Below, piece by piece: positions 53,067-61,762 of a DNA stretch of 64,000 nt; positions within the stretch are counted from its first letter, which is position 1, and the number at the start of each line of letters is the position of its first letter. Below the pieces are notes generated by a model. The model was not told the DNA's origin, did no database searches, and worked only from the letters and a program-made list of their open reading frames with translations. Origin of the DNA: Cladopsammia gracilis (lineage: Eukaryota > Cnidaria > Anthozoa > Scleractinia > Dendrophylliidae). The position numbers and the translations under genes are program-made. Location: assembly GCA_022457155.1 (NCBI GenBank), contig JAJGOT010000275.1, positions 352,501 through 416,500 of the forward strand, written 5' to 3'.

Positions 53067-54317
53067 TTAATACTGGACGGCTTGCAGCTGCCTGTCCATA
53101 ATGTTCATCTGCGAGTCGCTGATGGTGTAGATGTAGCAGTGCACGTTTCCCGAGCCGGAGGGTGCTCTTTCGATCTCAAGATGTACGCCGTCCTTTGTGT
53201 TGACAAGGCGTTGGCCGTTACCGTGAAGGGTTGTATCAGCCATGGACCGAAGGTCGATAAGAAGGCCGAACTTGTTTTCCGTGAGATATTTGGTCAGATT
53301 CATGTTGGGTCTGCCGTCACCACTCTTTTTGAAGAGGCGACTGACCTCGTTCCACATATCTGTCCCGTTGATGCCTTCGTTGTAAATCCTGTTGGGTGAG
53401 CCGTTTATGGTAACATTCACCTTGGTAATGTCTGGATTGAAGTATTTTTCTGAGTCCCTGGCTCCAGCCGTGTATGGCTCTATGAATAGCAGAAGGATGG
53501 CTTTCAGTGACCTGCGCTGAGGGTTCACCCTGAGATTCAGCCGGGCGTCTGAACCCTTCGAGAAGGGGACCACTTCCTCTCGCATGATATGGTCGTAGGC
53601 AAACTCCTTTCCGCTAGAGTATACACTTGTTGCATCGTCAGCCAGCTGCTTACTTCGGATTGTTTCGTACTCAAGCTGGATATTTGTCAACTTGTAGACA
53701 AGCTTGCTTGTATCCGAACCCTTGACAACTTGAGAAGCCTGGGCGAGCGTAATCTCGAATGTCAAATCGTTGTAGAGGGCCTGCGGGTACATGACGCCGT
53801 GGTCTGTTAGAATCTGGTGATCCAGATTGATGCGGTATTTGTTTTTGTAAATGGCCTCCAGCTTGTTTTCCACATCCACGCTAGAGGTCTTCTTGTCGCC
53901 GGCATTAGAGCGAATCTTGCACAAGTCAACACTCTGGATGCCCTCTGAAATCATGTTTTCGCGCTTGTCGACAGAGAGGAAGAGGTCCTCAAAGATTTTG
54001 TAAATATCGTACCCGACGGTGTCCTGGACAGTGGTTGCGGCAAACTTGACAACAAGCCTGTCAACTAGTGCTCTGGAGACATTTTGTACAAGATAGTTGT
54101 TTGCGTGGCCACCGGCAAGGTCGATGTTAAAGATCAAGGCAAGCGAGCCCGACACGATAACCTCATGTTCGTTGAGCTTGGGCACCATAGCGTACAGGGT
54201 CTCGCCAGGATTGGCTGTAGAGCGATCAAATGTGATGCGCTTTACGGTGCGCTCTGCTTTCATTGCCCCAAGAATCTTCTCTGCGTTCGTTGGGAGGAGG
54301 TTTGGTTGCACAGCCAT
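53067..54317 (-). CDS. MCP: Polinton major capsid protein (probable double jelly-roll)
   Basis: 416 codons, intact. The protein is beta-rich with no membrane segment and no catalytic motif (N-terminus MAVQPNLLPTNAEKILGAMK; later LLLFIEPYTAGARDSEKYFN and VNVTINGSPNRIYNEGI). Size, position next to the packaging ATPase and overall pattern fit the Polinton major capsid protein, which forms the icosahedral shell. Fold assignment is inference; a structure prediction would settle it. TATATATACTCTGGCT precedes the ATG, and only 38 bp separate it from the divergent gene at 54356, so the two share a promoter region. Confidence 0.82.
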   Translation of the reverse strand: MAVQPNLLPTNAEKILGAMKAERTVKRITFDRSTANPGETLYAMVPKLNEHEVIVSGSLALIFNIDLAGGHANNYLVQNVSRALVDRLVVKFAATTVQDTVGYDIYKIFEDLFLSVDKRENMISEGIQSVDLCKIRSNAGDKKTSSVDVENKLEAIYKNKYRINLDHQILTDHGVMYPQALYNDLTFEITLAQASQVVKGSDTSKLVYKLTNIQLEYETIRSKQLADDATSVYSSGKEFAYDHIMREEVVPFSKGSDARLNLRVNPQRRSLKAILLLFIEPYTAGARDSEKYFNPDITKVNVTINGSPNRIYNEGINGTDMWNEVSRLFKKSGDGRPNMNLTKYLTENKFGLLIDLRSMADTTLHGNGQRLVNTKDGVHLEIERAPSGSGNVHCYIYTISDSQMNIMDRQLQAVQY

Positions 54318-54355
54318 AGCCAGAGTATATATAAATTTTATATTTATATATCATC
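54318..54355. promoter_or_regulatory. 38-bp bidirectional promoter
   Basis: The space between the divergent starts of the capsid gene and the coiled-coil gene. It holds TATATATA facing each way (minus: TATATATACTCTGGCT; plus: TTATATATCATC). Confidence 0.7.
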
Positions 54356-55749
54356 ATGGCAGAAGGAGGTTATGATATACCTGGCGAGAACGAAAACACC
54401 GGGCTTGACTGGGACATAGACCACGATGATGACGACGAAGAAGAAGTTGACACAACAACCCCCTTTCAACCGGGCGGCACATCAACCCCATATCATGGCG
54501 GTGAAGAGCATGAAATGCATACAATGCCTCGCGAACAGAGCGGCTTAGATGACACCGACCCTCTGCTTGCGGGTGATGACTTAAGCCAGCGGCTTCAACG
54601 AACAAGACAAGCTTCGCCTTGGGCAGACCTCACAGACATGTACCCAAATGCGAATAAAGACGCTATCGAAACATTTTACAAAACAGATAGAACAGGCAAA
54701 AATCCGAGGCTGTACGTTAAAATGGTTGGCAGTGGAAAAAAGGCATATCCTGTGTTTACAAAAAACGCTGTAACACGCCAACTAAGGGAAAACCCGCATC
54801 TTTCACAAGAAATCAAAATTTATCTCGGAAAGTCAATGTTTGATCAGATGAAAGACTATCAAGCAGAACAAAAACAAAAACAACAAGAACTGCAAGCAAA
54901 ACAAAATCAAAAACAACAAATGGAAAAAACGATCGCAGATAGAGACAAGGTTCGGCAAGACATGGACGAACTTAGAAATCAAATAAAACAGACCGATGAC
55001 CATATTCAGGAGCTTGAAAACCAGCATGGGACACTGAATGAAGAAGAAATACAAAGGCTGAAAGATGAAAAGAAAAAGCTTGAATCTGAGCATCAAAATA
55101 AAAGAAAACAACTGCTACAGTTTCAGAAAACAGCAAAACAAGCAGAAAAATTACAAGAAGACATCAACAAACTCATGGCCGACAATAATAACATAAACAG
55201 TAACATAAACATGAACTTAGTGCAAAAATAGACGCAAAAAAGCCGCTTGATGAACTAAAACAACAAAAAGAAGAACTTGAACAACTAAACGCTAAAGACA
55301 GACGCGTGATAGAGGATGAGAACACTTCTCCCTCTGACAGAGAAGCTGCAGAAGCCCGAGTTGCAGAACGTGGCGAAGAGCTGGCAAGAGTCAATACAGA
55401 AATCGAGGAGAGAGAAAGGGGCATGCCTTTGAGAGAACGGGTCAAAGAGATATTCAAGAAATATGGCTGGACCCTTCAAGCAGTTGTTCTGGCTGCAGGT
55501 CTAGTCATAGGCGCTGTGACGATTGCTGCAATGAATGGTTTAAAGGCCGGCACCGAGGCTATTGGCAATGGGCTTAAAGAAATAGGAAATAAGGTTGCCT
55601 CCATTCTGCCAGGCTTGATCGGCTCGATCGTGAACTTTATCTTCAAAACAGCCGGTCAGGTTATCTCCTTCCTTGGCGAGCACGCCTGGCTGCTGATCCT
55701 TGCCGTTGTGGGCTTCATGATTGAAAGGATCACCAAGCGCAGGAGATAA
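54356..55749 (+). pseudogene. Polinton long coiled-coil membrane protein, frameshifted
   Basis: Frame 1 (54356-55231) has an acidic N-terminus (DIDHDDDDEEEVD), a globular part (LTDMYPNANKDAIETFYKTD) and a long Gln/Lys/Glu coiled coil (~residues 155-280). It stops at 55229, and a second frame open from about 55195 to 55749 continues the same coiled coil (LDELKQQKEELEQL) and ends with two hydrophobic segments (LQAVVLAAGLVIGAVTI, WLLILAVVGFMI) and a basic tail. The two frames overlap by ~35 nt in an AACATAAACA-type simple sequence. One gene with an indel is likeliest; -1 slippage at the AAAAA before the stop is possible. Unrecognised, perhaps structural. Divergent from the capsid gene; its end abuts the convergent gene at 55750. 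Confidence 0.75.
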
Positions 55750-57591
55750 TTATCTCATCCAGGCAAGAAAGCCTGCTAAAGCAAGCGCACCCACACCAAT
55801 GAGCGCCTTGTTTACGTGATGCGGCTCGATCTTAGTCTCTTGCGTGGGCTGTGGTGTGGGGACTGGTGTTGGTGTGGGGGTTGGTTGTGGTGTGGGTGTG
55901 ACCTTTGGTTTTGGCGCTATGCCCTGTGCCTGTGTCGCCTGTTTGTGAATCGGGTTCGATGGGTGGCTGTTTGGTGGATTAATCTTTGTCGGCCCACCGT
56001 CCATGGGGCGAAGGGAGGCTTTTTTTGTGGCAAGATTGACATCATTGTTAACACCAAGCTTCATCCCTTGCGTTGCCTGCATAAGATTGTTATTGTACCC
56101 CACCACGCTCTCTGTGTTGATAACCATGCGTGACGGCATCAACCAGCTACCAGGGGCAACTACAAAGTTTAGCCACACTTTCGTTGCTTGGATGGCCTGC
56201 TGATAATGCTGTACGCTCTTGGATATGTCGTTTAGTCTTATAGCGTCCTCTAAGAGTGTGATGAATTCTCTCTGCGTTTCGAATGCCCGGCCTCCACTCC
56301 CAAGAATGCTGCTGCGAGTGTTTGCTTGTGCACCCAGAATGCAGTACACAAAGGCCTCGATTGATTGGTTCATACGCGCGAGCCCTGGTTGTGTTAGCCC
56401 TTGTGCGTAATTCGGCACAAAGTGCTCGAACTGACTAACAGCGCCCTGGTCGTTACGAACGAAGTATATGCTGTTTGCGCGATAGTTTGGGTCTTTTCTG
56501 TCTGTGACGCGCTCGTCATCAAACAGGGCTAGATCGGGATCAGGATAGTTGTAATTAGTAGAACTGGGCCCATCATATGCGACCCAAATGTACACATTGC
56601 CAAAGCCGTGATTTTTGCCGTATGTGAAACGGAAGTCAGAACTGGGGTCTACACCGAACTCTTGGCAAATCCCCTTGTATGCGTCGATGTTGAACTTGTT
56701 GTCTTTCTGGTTGAATGTAGGGTCGTCTGGCAAAGCACTCACGCTCTGTTCCCCACCCAGCTTGTAAAGGATTCGTCTTGTTGTGAAATAGACGTGAAAC
56801 CTGTAAAATGACCGAAGCTGCGAGGTTAGGGAGAGAGTCGAGTTCTTATCAAACAGAAGGTCACGCGAGATCCCGCAGCCGGTTGTTGCACACTACAGGG
56901 CGAAGTTCAGTTGTTGCGGCCAGAAACTCATATGCGGTCCGCCGAGCCACTTTCTCCCATATTTCGCGGTTGTGAACGTAATCTGTGTGTCTCTGAAAAT
57001 GTTTCTGTATTTCGTTTTGAAATAATCAGTTGGCGTGACATAGATCTTTTGCGCTTCATCGTTCAAGACAGAGCCAATCATCATGTCTTTATCGATTGAG
57101 GTGGAGAATTCAACAGCAGGGATTGGCTTTTGTGTGTTTCGGTTTAACGTCAACTGATAGGGGAAACCGCCAATATACTCTAAGCCAAGGGCGTCTTTCA
57201 GGGCTTGTGTCCAATCCTTGTGCGGTATGTCTGAAGGCATAGCCCAGGAGCCTTGCCCCTCTGGGAAAAGCACTACTGCTGAGGCTTTGTGCTTTTCGTC
57301 GAAAGAAACTTCTGTTTTAAATCTGGACGTATCAGCGTGCGGGAAACGCCTTTTGAAGTCTGAGATAGCCTTCGCTTTGGCGGCTGTAGAGAGTTTTGCA
57401 GCCTCCGGAGAACTCATCCAGGCCAGTTGTGGGTTTACTGCGGGATGTTTTTTACTGATATACCTTTGTTCTGGATAGAGGGGATTTTGGGGGCGAGGAA
57501 AAAATGGGGGTGGAGGCCCGTAATCGTGCCCGCCAATGTCTAGACCAAGGTTTGAACCAGGATTAAATCCGCCAGGGCGCCTGCCAAACAT
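55750..57591 (-). pseudogene. Large Polinton structural-type protein with in-frame TAG and C-terminal anchor
   Basis: From MFGRRPGGFNPGSNLGLD (ATG 57591, after TTTATACAATC) the frame runs 232 codons to a TAG at 56893-56895 and then continues, same frame, stop-free for 380 codons to 55750. The second half has no ATG near its start. It begins with ordinary protein-like sequence (SRDLLFDKNSTL, FYRFHVYFTTRR), then an aromatic-rich region (NYNYPDPDLALFDD), a Pro/Thr linker (PTPTPVPTPQPTQ) and a terminal hydrophobic helix (ALIGVGALALAGFLAWM). This looks like one gene of about 613 codons with a nonsense mutation or readthrough stop. Function unknown; virion surface or membrane-linked protein is a guess. 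Confidence 0.75.
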
Positions 57592-57623
57592 GATTGTATA
57601 AATATAATTTAAATATATACACA
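57592..57623. promoter_or_regulatory. 32-bp bidirectional promoter
   Basis: Divergent starts at 57591 (minus) and 57624 (plus) are separated by AT-rich sequence with TTTATACAATC toward the left gene and AAATATATACACA toward the right gene. Confidence 0.7.
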
Positions 57624-58304
57624 ATGGTTGTGTTAACAATCGTCGCACCTTCGAACCCTCACACCATCTACTTCGACCACCCGCTTCAGAAACCGAGCTA
57701 TATCAGGCTCGTTTCTTGTTCTTTTTACAATTCGTGGTTTAATTTAAAAGACATATCAACGGTAACGCTGTTTAAAGATGGGCCTGGTAAAGACGGAAAA
57801 GTCACGAGACTCCTTCCGGGAAATTACACTCTTGAGTCTTTGGCAAAAGAACTAGAAAACTTATACACTGGGCCCTATGATAAGTATAAACTAACAATTG
57901 AAACAAACACACCAGTGGGTTCGATGAAGATTTACAAAGGATACCCTCAAGATGTGGAGCTAGGTCACGGTTTGTCTGAATTGCTCGGTATAAATGCTAA
58001 GTTGCTGTGACCATTAACATTCGTCAAGCGTTTAAGGGCATCAAGCACTTACTTTATCCACTGCGATCTGGTCGACAAAGAACAGAACTTACTCAATGGT
58101 AAGCCTTCGACAGTCTCGGCTCGATTTGATCTTCGTGGAAAGCCATATGAGAAAGTTTTCTATGAATCAACACAGCAGAACATCTTGCGTGACGTCTCGT
58201 CTGGCGATTATGTAAACAGCATAACTCTGTCTGTGAGGGATGCGAACAATGAACTTTTTGATTTCAATAACACACCTCTTGAATTTGAAGTTGAAATAAA
58301 TTAA
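57624..58304 (+). pseudogene. Polinton minor capsid (penton) protein, in-frame TGA
   Basis: MVVLTIVAPSNPHTIYFDHP starts a beta-rich frame with VTRLLPGNYTLESLAKELEN and LGHGLSELLGI, then TGA at 58008-58010. The same frame continues stop-free for 97 codons with STYFIHCDLVDKEQNLLNGK, FDLRGKPYEKV and DFNNTPLEFEVEIN, the recognisable second half of the Polinton minor (single jelly-roll, penton) capsid protein, ending with TAA at 58302. No ATG opens the second half early. The break is a nonsense mutation or a readthrough stop (TGA followed by C). ATATATACACA abuts the ATG. It precedes the next gene by 15 bp. Confidence 0.82.
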
Positions 58305-58319
58305 TATATATACACAACC

Positions 58320-58994
58320 ATGAGCTCGGCTAATGTGTTGCCATCGGCACCGGATTACAGAGAGACTCAATCGCTTTACCCAGGCTTACCAACAAATGGC
58401 GAAGACTTCCGGCTCAAGAAAATAACAGACTTGCAGAAAGAGCTTGAGAAAGAAGCCGACCACTATCGCCAGGTCGCAAAAAAATACAAACGGGCCCACA
58501 CGATTCTTCACACAACGGCTGTGGGTCTTGGTTTGGTTTCGACAGGCATGTCATCAGCTACTTTCGCGACAGCATTATCCGGAGTTGGAATTGTGGCCAG
58601 TCCTGCCCTTGCTGGTGTGGCGGCGGTTACAGGGGCTTCCTCCGCGGCCCTCACCGTGTTCAGCAAGAGATTGGAACGAAAGATCGCGAAACACGAGAAA
58701 ATCTACACGCTCGCTGTTGCCAAGCGGAACTCTGTCTATGAGATGGTCTCAAAGGCTTTAACTGACAATAATATCAACGATCCAGAGTTTACGATAATCA
58801 TAAAGGAGGTTGAAAAATATAACAAACTGAAAAACGAGATCCGCTCTGGTGAAACAAAGCCCACACAGGGCGGACAGCCTCAAGCGCTAGATCTTGACAA
58901 GATCAGAGAAGAACTTCGCAAAGAAGTCAAAGTTGAGTTCCAAAAAAAATTAAATCGTCTTGCAGACGTGTCCAAGTCATATTTGAAAGAGTAA
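58320..58994 (+). CDS. Polinton protein with central hydrophobic region and coiled coils
   Basis: 224 codons. A tyrosine/proline-rich leader, a coiled coil (ITDLQKELEKEADHYRQVAK), a long hydrophobic central part (AVGLGLVSTGMSS, GVGIVASPALAGVAAVTGAS; probably two membrane helices), then a second coiled coil (IREELRKEVKVEFQKKLNRL). TATATATACACAACC precedes ATG. Intact. It is likely a membrane-associated structural or entry-related protein by context, but no family is recognised. Confidence 0.75.
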   Translation: MSSANVLPSAPDYRETQSLYPGLPTNGEDFRLKKITDLQKELEKEADHYRQVAKKYKRAHTILHTTAVGLGLVSTGMSSATFATALSGVGIVASPALAGVAAVTGASSAALTVFSKRLERKIAKHEKIYTLAVAKRNSVYEMVSKALTDNNINDPEFTIIIKEVEKYNKLKNEIRSGETKPTQGGQPQALDLDKIREELRKEVKVEFQKKLNRLADVSKSYLKE

Positions 58995-59118
58995 ACTCTG
59001 GGTTTAATCTACAAATATCGAAAGTAAAACAATATATATAGAGCAAGGTATTGGGCGCTTCGGTATGTTCTAGAAACTTCGTCTACTTATTGAACATTTG
59101 TCATTTCTAATTATAACC

Positions 59119-59871
59119 ATGACGGGACTTGAAGCTGAACGTTTCAACAAACAGCTGTCTATCGTCAGACAAATGGATGAAAAGAATGAATACAAGACTC
59201 AATTAGATGACTTAGATGTTAAACACAAACACGTCTGGCTGCGAGGCATCTATGAAAATGACTATATAGACGAGTTTAACCGTTCACAACTTAAAGATAA
59301 GTTACAAATTATCTTTTTATATCTTTCTTTGTCGGCAAGACAAGAATTAATAGAGCGGTACCACGAAAATGAGTTTGTTTTCATTCAAAGCAGAACAAAC
59401 GAAAATATAAAATCGTGCCAAAATTGTGGTGGATCTTTTTCACTCATGGTTGATTCAGCGGAACTTGTCTGTAAAATATGCAGCCGAATTGAAATAATAG
59501 ACAGTGCCGCCTTTTATCGTGCAGACCTTTACAGAAATAAAAATATAACAGTTAAAAGCAGGGTCAAGACAGATTATAATTTTAAATATAGGCTTGATCA
59601 GTTATTAGGAAAAAACTTTAAAGGGGAACCCTCTATGAGATTAACCTATGACGAAATTGAACAAACAAAATATGTTCATACAAAAATGAAACCTTATCTC
59701 CAAAATAATATTTCTATAAATTTCAAAATTTATAAAATCTTAACCCTAATTTTGAAAGAAGGGCCAAGAAAACAGAAAATTTTATCTTACATAAGACTTC
59801 CTGGGCCATCTACATGCCGAAAGCATGAACGATGTTGGCAAGCGGCCATGCATTCAGCTAGAATTGCTTAA
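59119..59871 (+). CDS. VLTF3-like late transcription factor
   Basis: 250 codons from the ATG at 59119. The centre has a zinc ribbon C100-x2-C103-x14-C118-x2-C121 (SCQNCGGSFSL, LVCKICSRIE). After this come NFKIYKILTLILKEGPRKQK and IRLPGPSTCRKHERCWQ, resembling the C-terminal signature of poxvirus/NCLDV viral late transcription factor 3. Such proteins direct late promoters of viruses with double-jelly-roll capsids. Unlike the other genes it lacks a TATATACAC motif next to the ATG; the nearest is AATATATATAG at about 59030, ~80 bp upstream, so it may be an early gene. The last 18 bp overlap the convergent exonuclease. A TFIIB-like ribbon protein is the alternative. Confidence 0.72.
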   Translation: MTGLEAERFNKQLSIVRQMDEKNEYKTQLDDLDVKHKHVWLRGIYENDYIDEFNRSQLKDKLQIIFLYLSLSARQELIERYHENEFVFIQSRTNENIKSCQNCGGSFSLMVDSAELVCKICSRIEIIDSAAFYRADLYRNKNITVKSRVKTDYNFKYRLDQLLGKNFKGEPSMRLTYDEIEQTKYVHTKMKPYLQNNISINFKIYKILTLILKEGPRKQKILSYIRLPGPSTCRKHERCWQAAMHSARIA

Positions 59872-60954
59872 ACTGCCACCGAAGAAAGGTCTCGACGTCT
59901 CCTTCATTTTCGCTAACTTCTCCAGCGGAAGTTGTTTTGTCGTCTGTATTGATAAGTAAATGAATTTTTTTTTAAGTTCGGCGAGCTGCCTGTGAAAACT
60001 CTCGGCCCTTGCTTGAATGCCTGTTAAGAACCCCTCTTGCTGGGTGATTGGAAGTTCTGTAACATCCAGTAGCTTCCAAGTAAAGAATGCAACAGCTCTT
60101 GGTCCCTCGGCATTGCTGCTTAACTCGCTCTTGAATTTTTGTCGCCTTAAGAACTCCTCACGTTCGGCTTCCTTGCTAAAGTCTGTTCTCACAGGGCCGT
60201 AAGAACACCAGAGCTCTTTCTCCTCGATGCTTGCCATTATTTTCTCAAATTTAGCCTGAGTGAGTTCAGCGACGTCAACAAGCTCAGTTTGATTTTTAGT
60301 TAAGAGTTGTTTAGAGAAGAGATAAACAATACCCCAGGCAAGTGTTTTGTTTGTCTTTGTTGAATGTACGGCACCACCATTTAGTTCAGCATTATGGTAT
60401 GTACTTGATGACAACTGTTTCAAAGGGCACAGCCTGAAATACGAGTCAACGAAAAGACCCCTTTTTACTAGGCTTCCACTGAAAGCGAGGCCTGTCTGAA
60501 GTTGTGTCACATAATAACGCGGAATAGATCTAACGGCTATCTTTCGTTTAAAAGGGCATTTAAACTCTAAGAGAATAAAGTTTCCGTCTTTGTCTTCGAA
60601 GTAGCCGTCGGGGCTACATGTAAGCTTTCCGTAAAGGGGGTGATCCTGTGCCAGATTAAGCGAGACACTGTGTGCAAAGACGGTTGTTTCGTGTTTTTGT
60701 TCAAAGAACTTTCTCGCGATTTGCTCGAAAAGGTTGCCCCAGGTACATGCTGTCATGTTGACCATGTCTGGTGCCTGCGCTTTCTTGAAAAGTAAGCTCT
60801 TTTCATTTTCAAAGGGCGAAGCCCCTATCAGTGCGGCGACTTCTGAAGCACCGATGGTGCTCTTTCTGGCACTAACCCAAGCGCGACTCCTTTGTTTCAG
60901 GCCAGTTTTCCTGGATTTAAGAAAGTTCAAGAAATTTTGCAGTTCAGACATCAT
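59854..60954 (-). CDS. YqaJ/lambda-type PD-(D/E)xK exonuclease
   Basis: 366 codons, intact. Motifs: IGASEVAALIGASPF (residues 34-48), WGNLFEQIARKFF (Glu77), CSPDGYF (Asp116), LLEFKCP (Glu130-x-Lys132) and YVTQLQTGLAFSG (Gln151), the order of the YqaJ-type viral alkaline exonucleases. These enzymes resect double-stranded DNA ends for recombination or concatemer processing during replication. A C-terminal extension (~residues 225-366) includes ELWCSYGPVRTDFSKEAE, which resembles a block in the neighbouring 61073-61498 protein. GTATATCA precedes the ATG pair. Its end overlaps the VLTF3-like gene by 18 bp. Confidence 0.88.
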   Translation of the reverse strand: MMSELQNFLNFLKSRKTGLKQRSRAWVSARKSTIGASEVAALIGASPFENEKSLLFKKAQAPDMVNMTACTWGNLFEQIARKFFEQKHETTVFAHSVSLNLAQDHPLYGKLTCSPDGYFEDKDGNFILLEFKCPFKRKIAVRSIPRYYVTQLQTGLAFSGSLVKRGLFVDSYFRLCPLKQLSSSTYHNAELNGGAVHSTKTNKTLAWGIVYLFSKQLLTKNQTELVDVAELTQAKFEKIMASIEEKELWCSYGPVRTDFSKEAEREEFLRRQKFKSELSSNAEGPRAVAFFTWKLLDVTELPITQQEGFLTGIQARAESFHRQLAELKKKFIYLSIQTTKQLPLEKLAKMKETSRPFFGGSLSNSS

Positions 60955-61072
60955 TGATATACAAAGGGAAAGTGTTTTTTCAATTGGTGATAACGGCGAT
61001 AAGTTGTTGTGGAGTCAGTCTTTGTGCGGCTTCAAGAATATATTTCGGTGGTGTTTAATTTACAACATAATT

Positions 61073-61498
61073 CTAACAGCAGTATAGATTGCCGAAGTAA
61101 TTTGGAATATCAGTAAATTTTATGAGCTTGTTGTCAGACACGGCGAATAACTCCTCATCCATGACTTTTGTGGCGATGTCTGTTCTAATAAGGCAGTAAG
61201 AACACCAGAGCGATTCATTATATAAGCTTTGCATAAATAGAGGAGCTTTAGAAAAGTGTTTGGAAATGTGTTTAGAAAAGTATTTTTCTTCATAGACTAC
61301 AAGTTTTTTGGTAGGCTCTTCCATGTTTCTTTGTGCTGTTGCATTAGGTATTTCTAATTCGCAGTAAGGGCAAACAACTATCAGACGTTTTTTTGTTTTC
61401 TTCTTACGGTCATATCTTCGGTGTTTCACAACTAAATAAGAACTGTGAAGCCAGTCGTGCCAACCCTGATGGCTGCGAACAAACCGAAGTGCATCCAT
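61073..61498 (-). CDS. Polinton terminal ORF with Cys/His motifs
   Basis: 141 codons from the ATG at 61498, preceded by GTATATACAACCCC; a longer frame starts at 61534 but lacks the motif. It has CPYC, an HISKHFSK-type histidine pair (together a C2H2-like arrangement with wide spacing) and LWCSYCLIRTD. The block ESLWCSYC..RTD is shared with the exonuclease at 59854-60954. It is the last gene before the right terminal repeat. Function unknown; a zinc-stabilised DNA-binding role would fit. Confidence 0.65.
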   Translation of the reverse strand: MDALRFVRSHQGWHDWLHSSYLVVKHRRYDRKKKTKKRLIVVCPYCELEIPNATAQRNMEEPTKKLVVYEEKYFSKHISKHFSKAPLFMQSLYNESLWCSYCLIRTDIATKVMDEELFAVSDNKLIKFTDIPNYFGNLYCC

Positions 61499-61537
61499 GG
61501 GGTTGTATATACAAAGGGGTGTACATTTATTCAATTG

Positions 61538-61756
61538 AGGGTCTATAACAGCTTAAAAATATAGAGGCCCGGAGTAGTATAGTGGGAGTCAGCTCAAATA
61601 CCGTTTTTTCTGAATGCCCAAAATAAGCCGCCAAACGCCCGAGTTACCACCCCCAGGACGACTAAAAGGAGTCCTGGGGGTGGTAACTCGGGCGTTTGGC
61701 GGCTTATTTTGGGCATTCAGAAAAAACGGTATTTGACTGACTCCCACTATACTACT
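61538..61756 (-). repeat. Right terminal inverted repeat with internal hairpin
   Basis: Inverse of 44228-44446 with two substitutions. 61573-61756 folds back on itself. The asymmetric base in the hairpin (CAGTCAAA in the outer arm against CAGCTCAAA in the inner arm) has the same relative orientation at both element ends. Confidence 0.95.
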
Positions 61757-61762
61757 GAAGAA
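61757..61762. repeat. Polinton target site duplication, right copy
   Basis: GAAGAA, matching 44223-44228. Confidence 0.8.

Larger units (their letters stand above)
44228..61756. mobile_element. Complete Polinton/Maverick element (17.5 kb)
   Basis: The boundaries are set by near-identical 219-bp terminal inverted repeats beginning AGTAGTATAG and by the GAAGAA duplication. The AG...CT ends and 6-bp duplication are Polinton hallmarks. The gene set is DNA polymerase B, integrase, packaging ATPase, major and minor capsid proteins, plus a VLTF3-like factor, an exonuclease and small structural-type ORFs. Such elements are integrated viruses or virus-derived transposons. This copy has several broken genes (see entries), so it is probably inactive. 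Confidence 0.95.
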
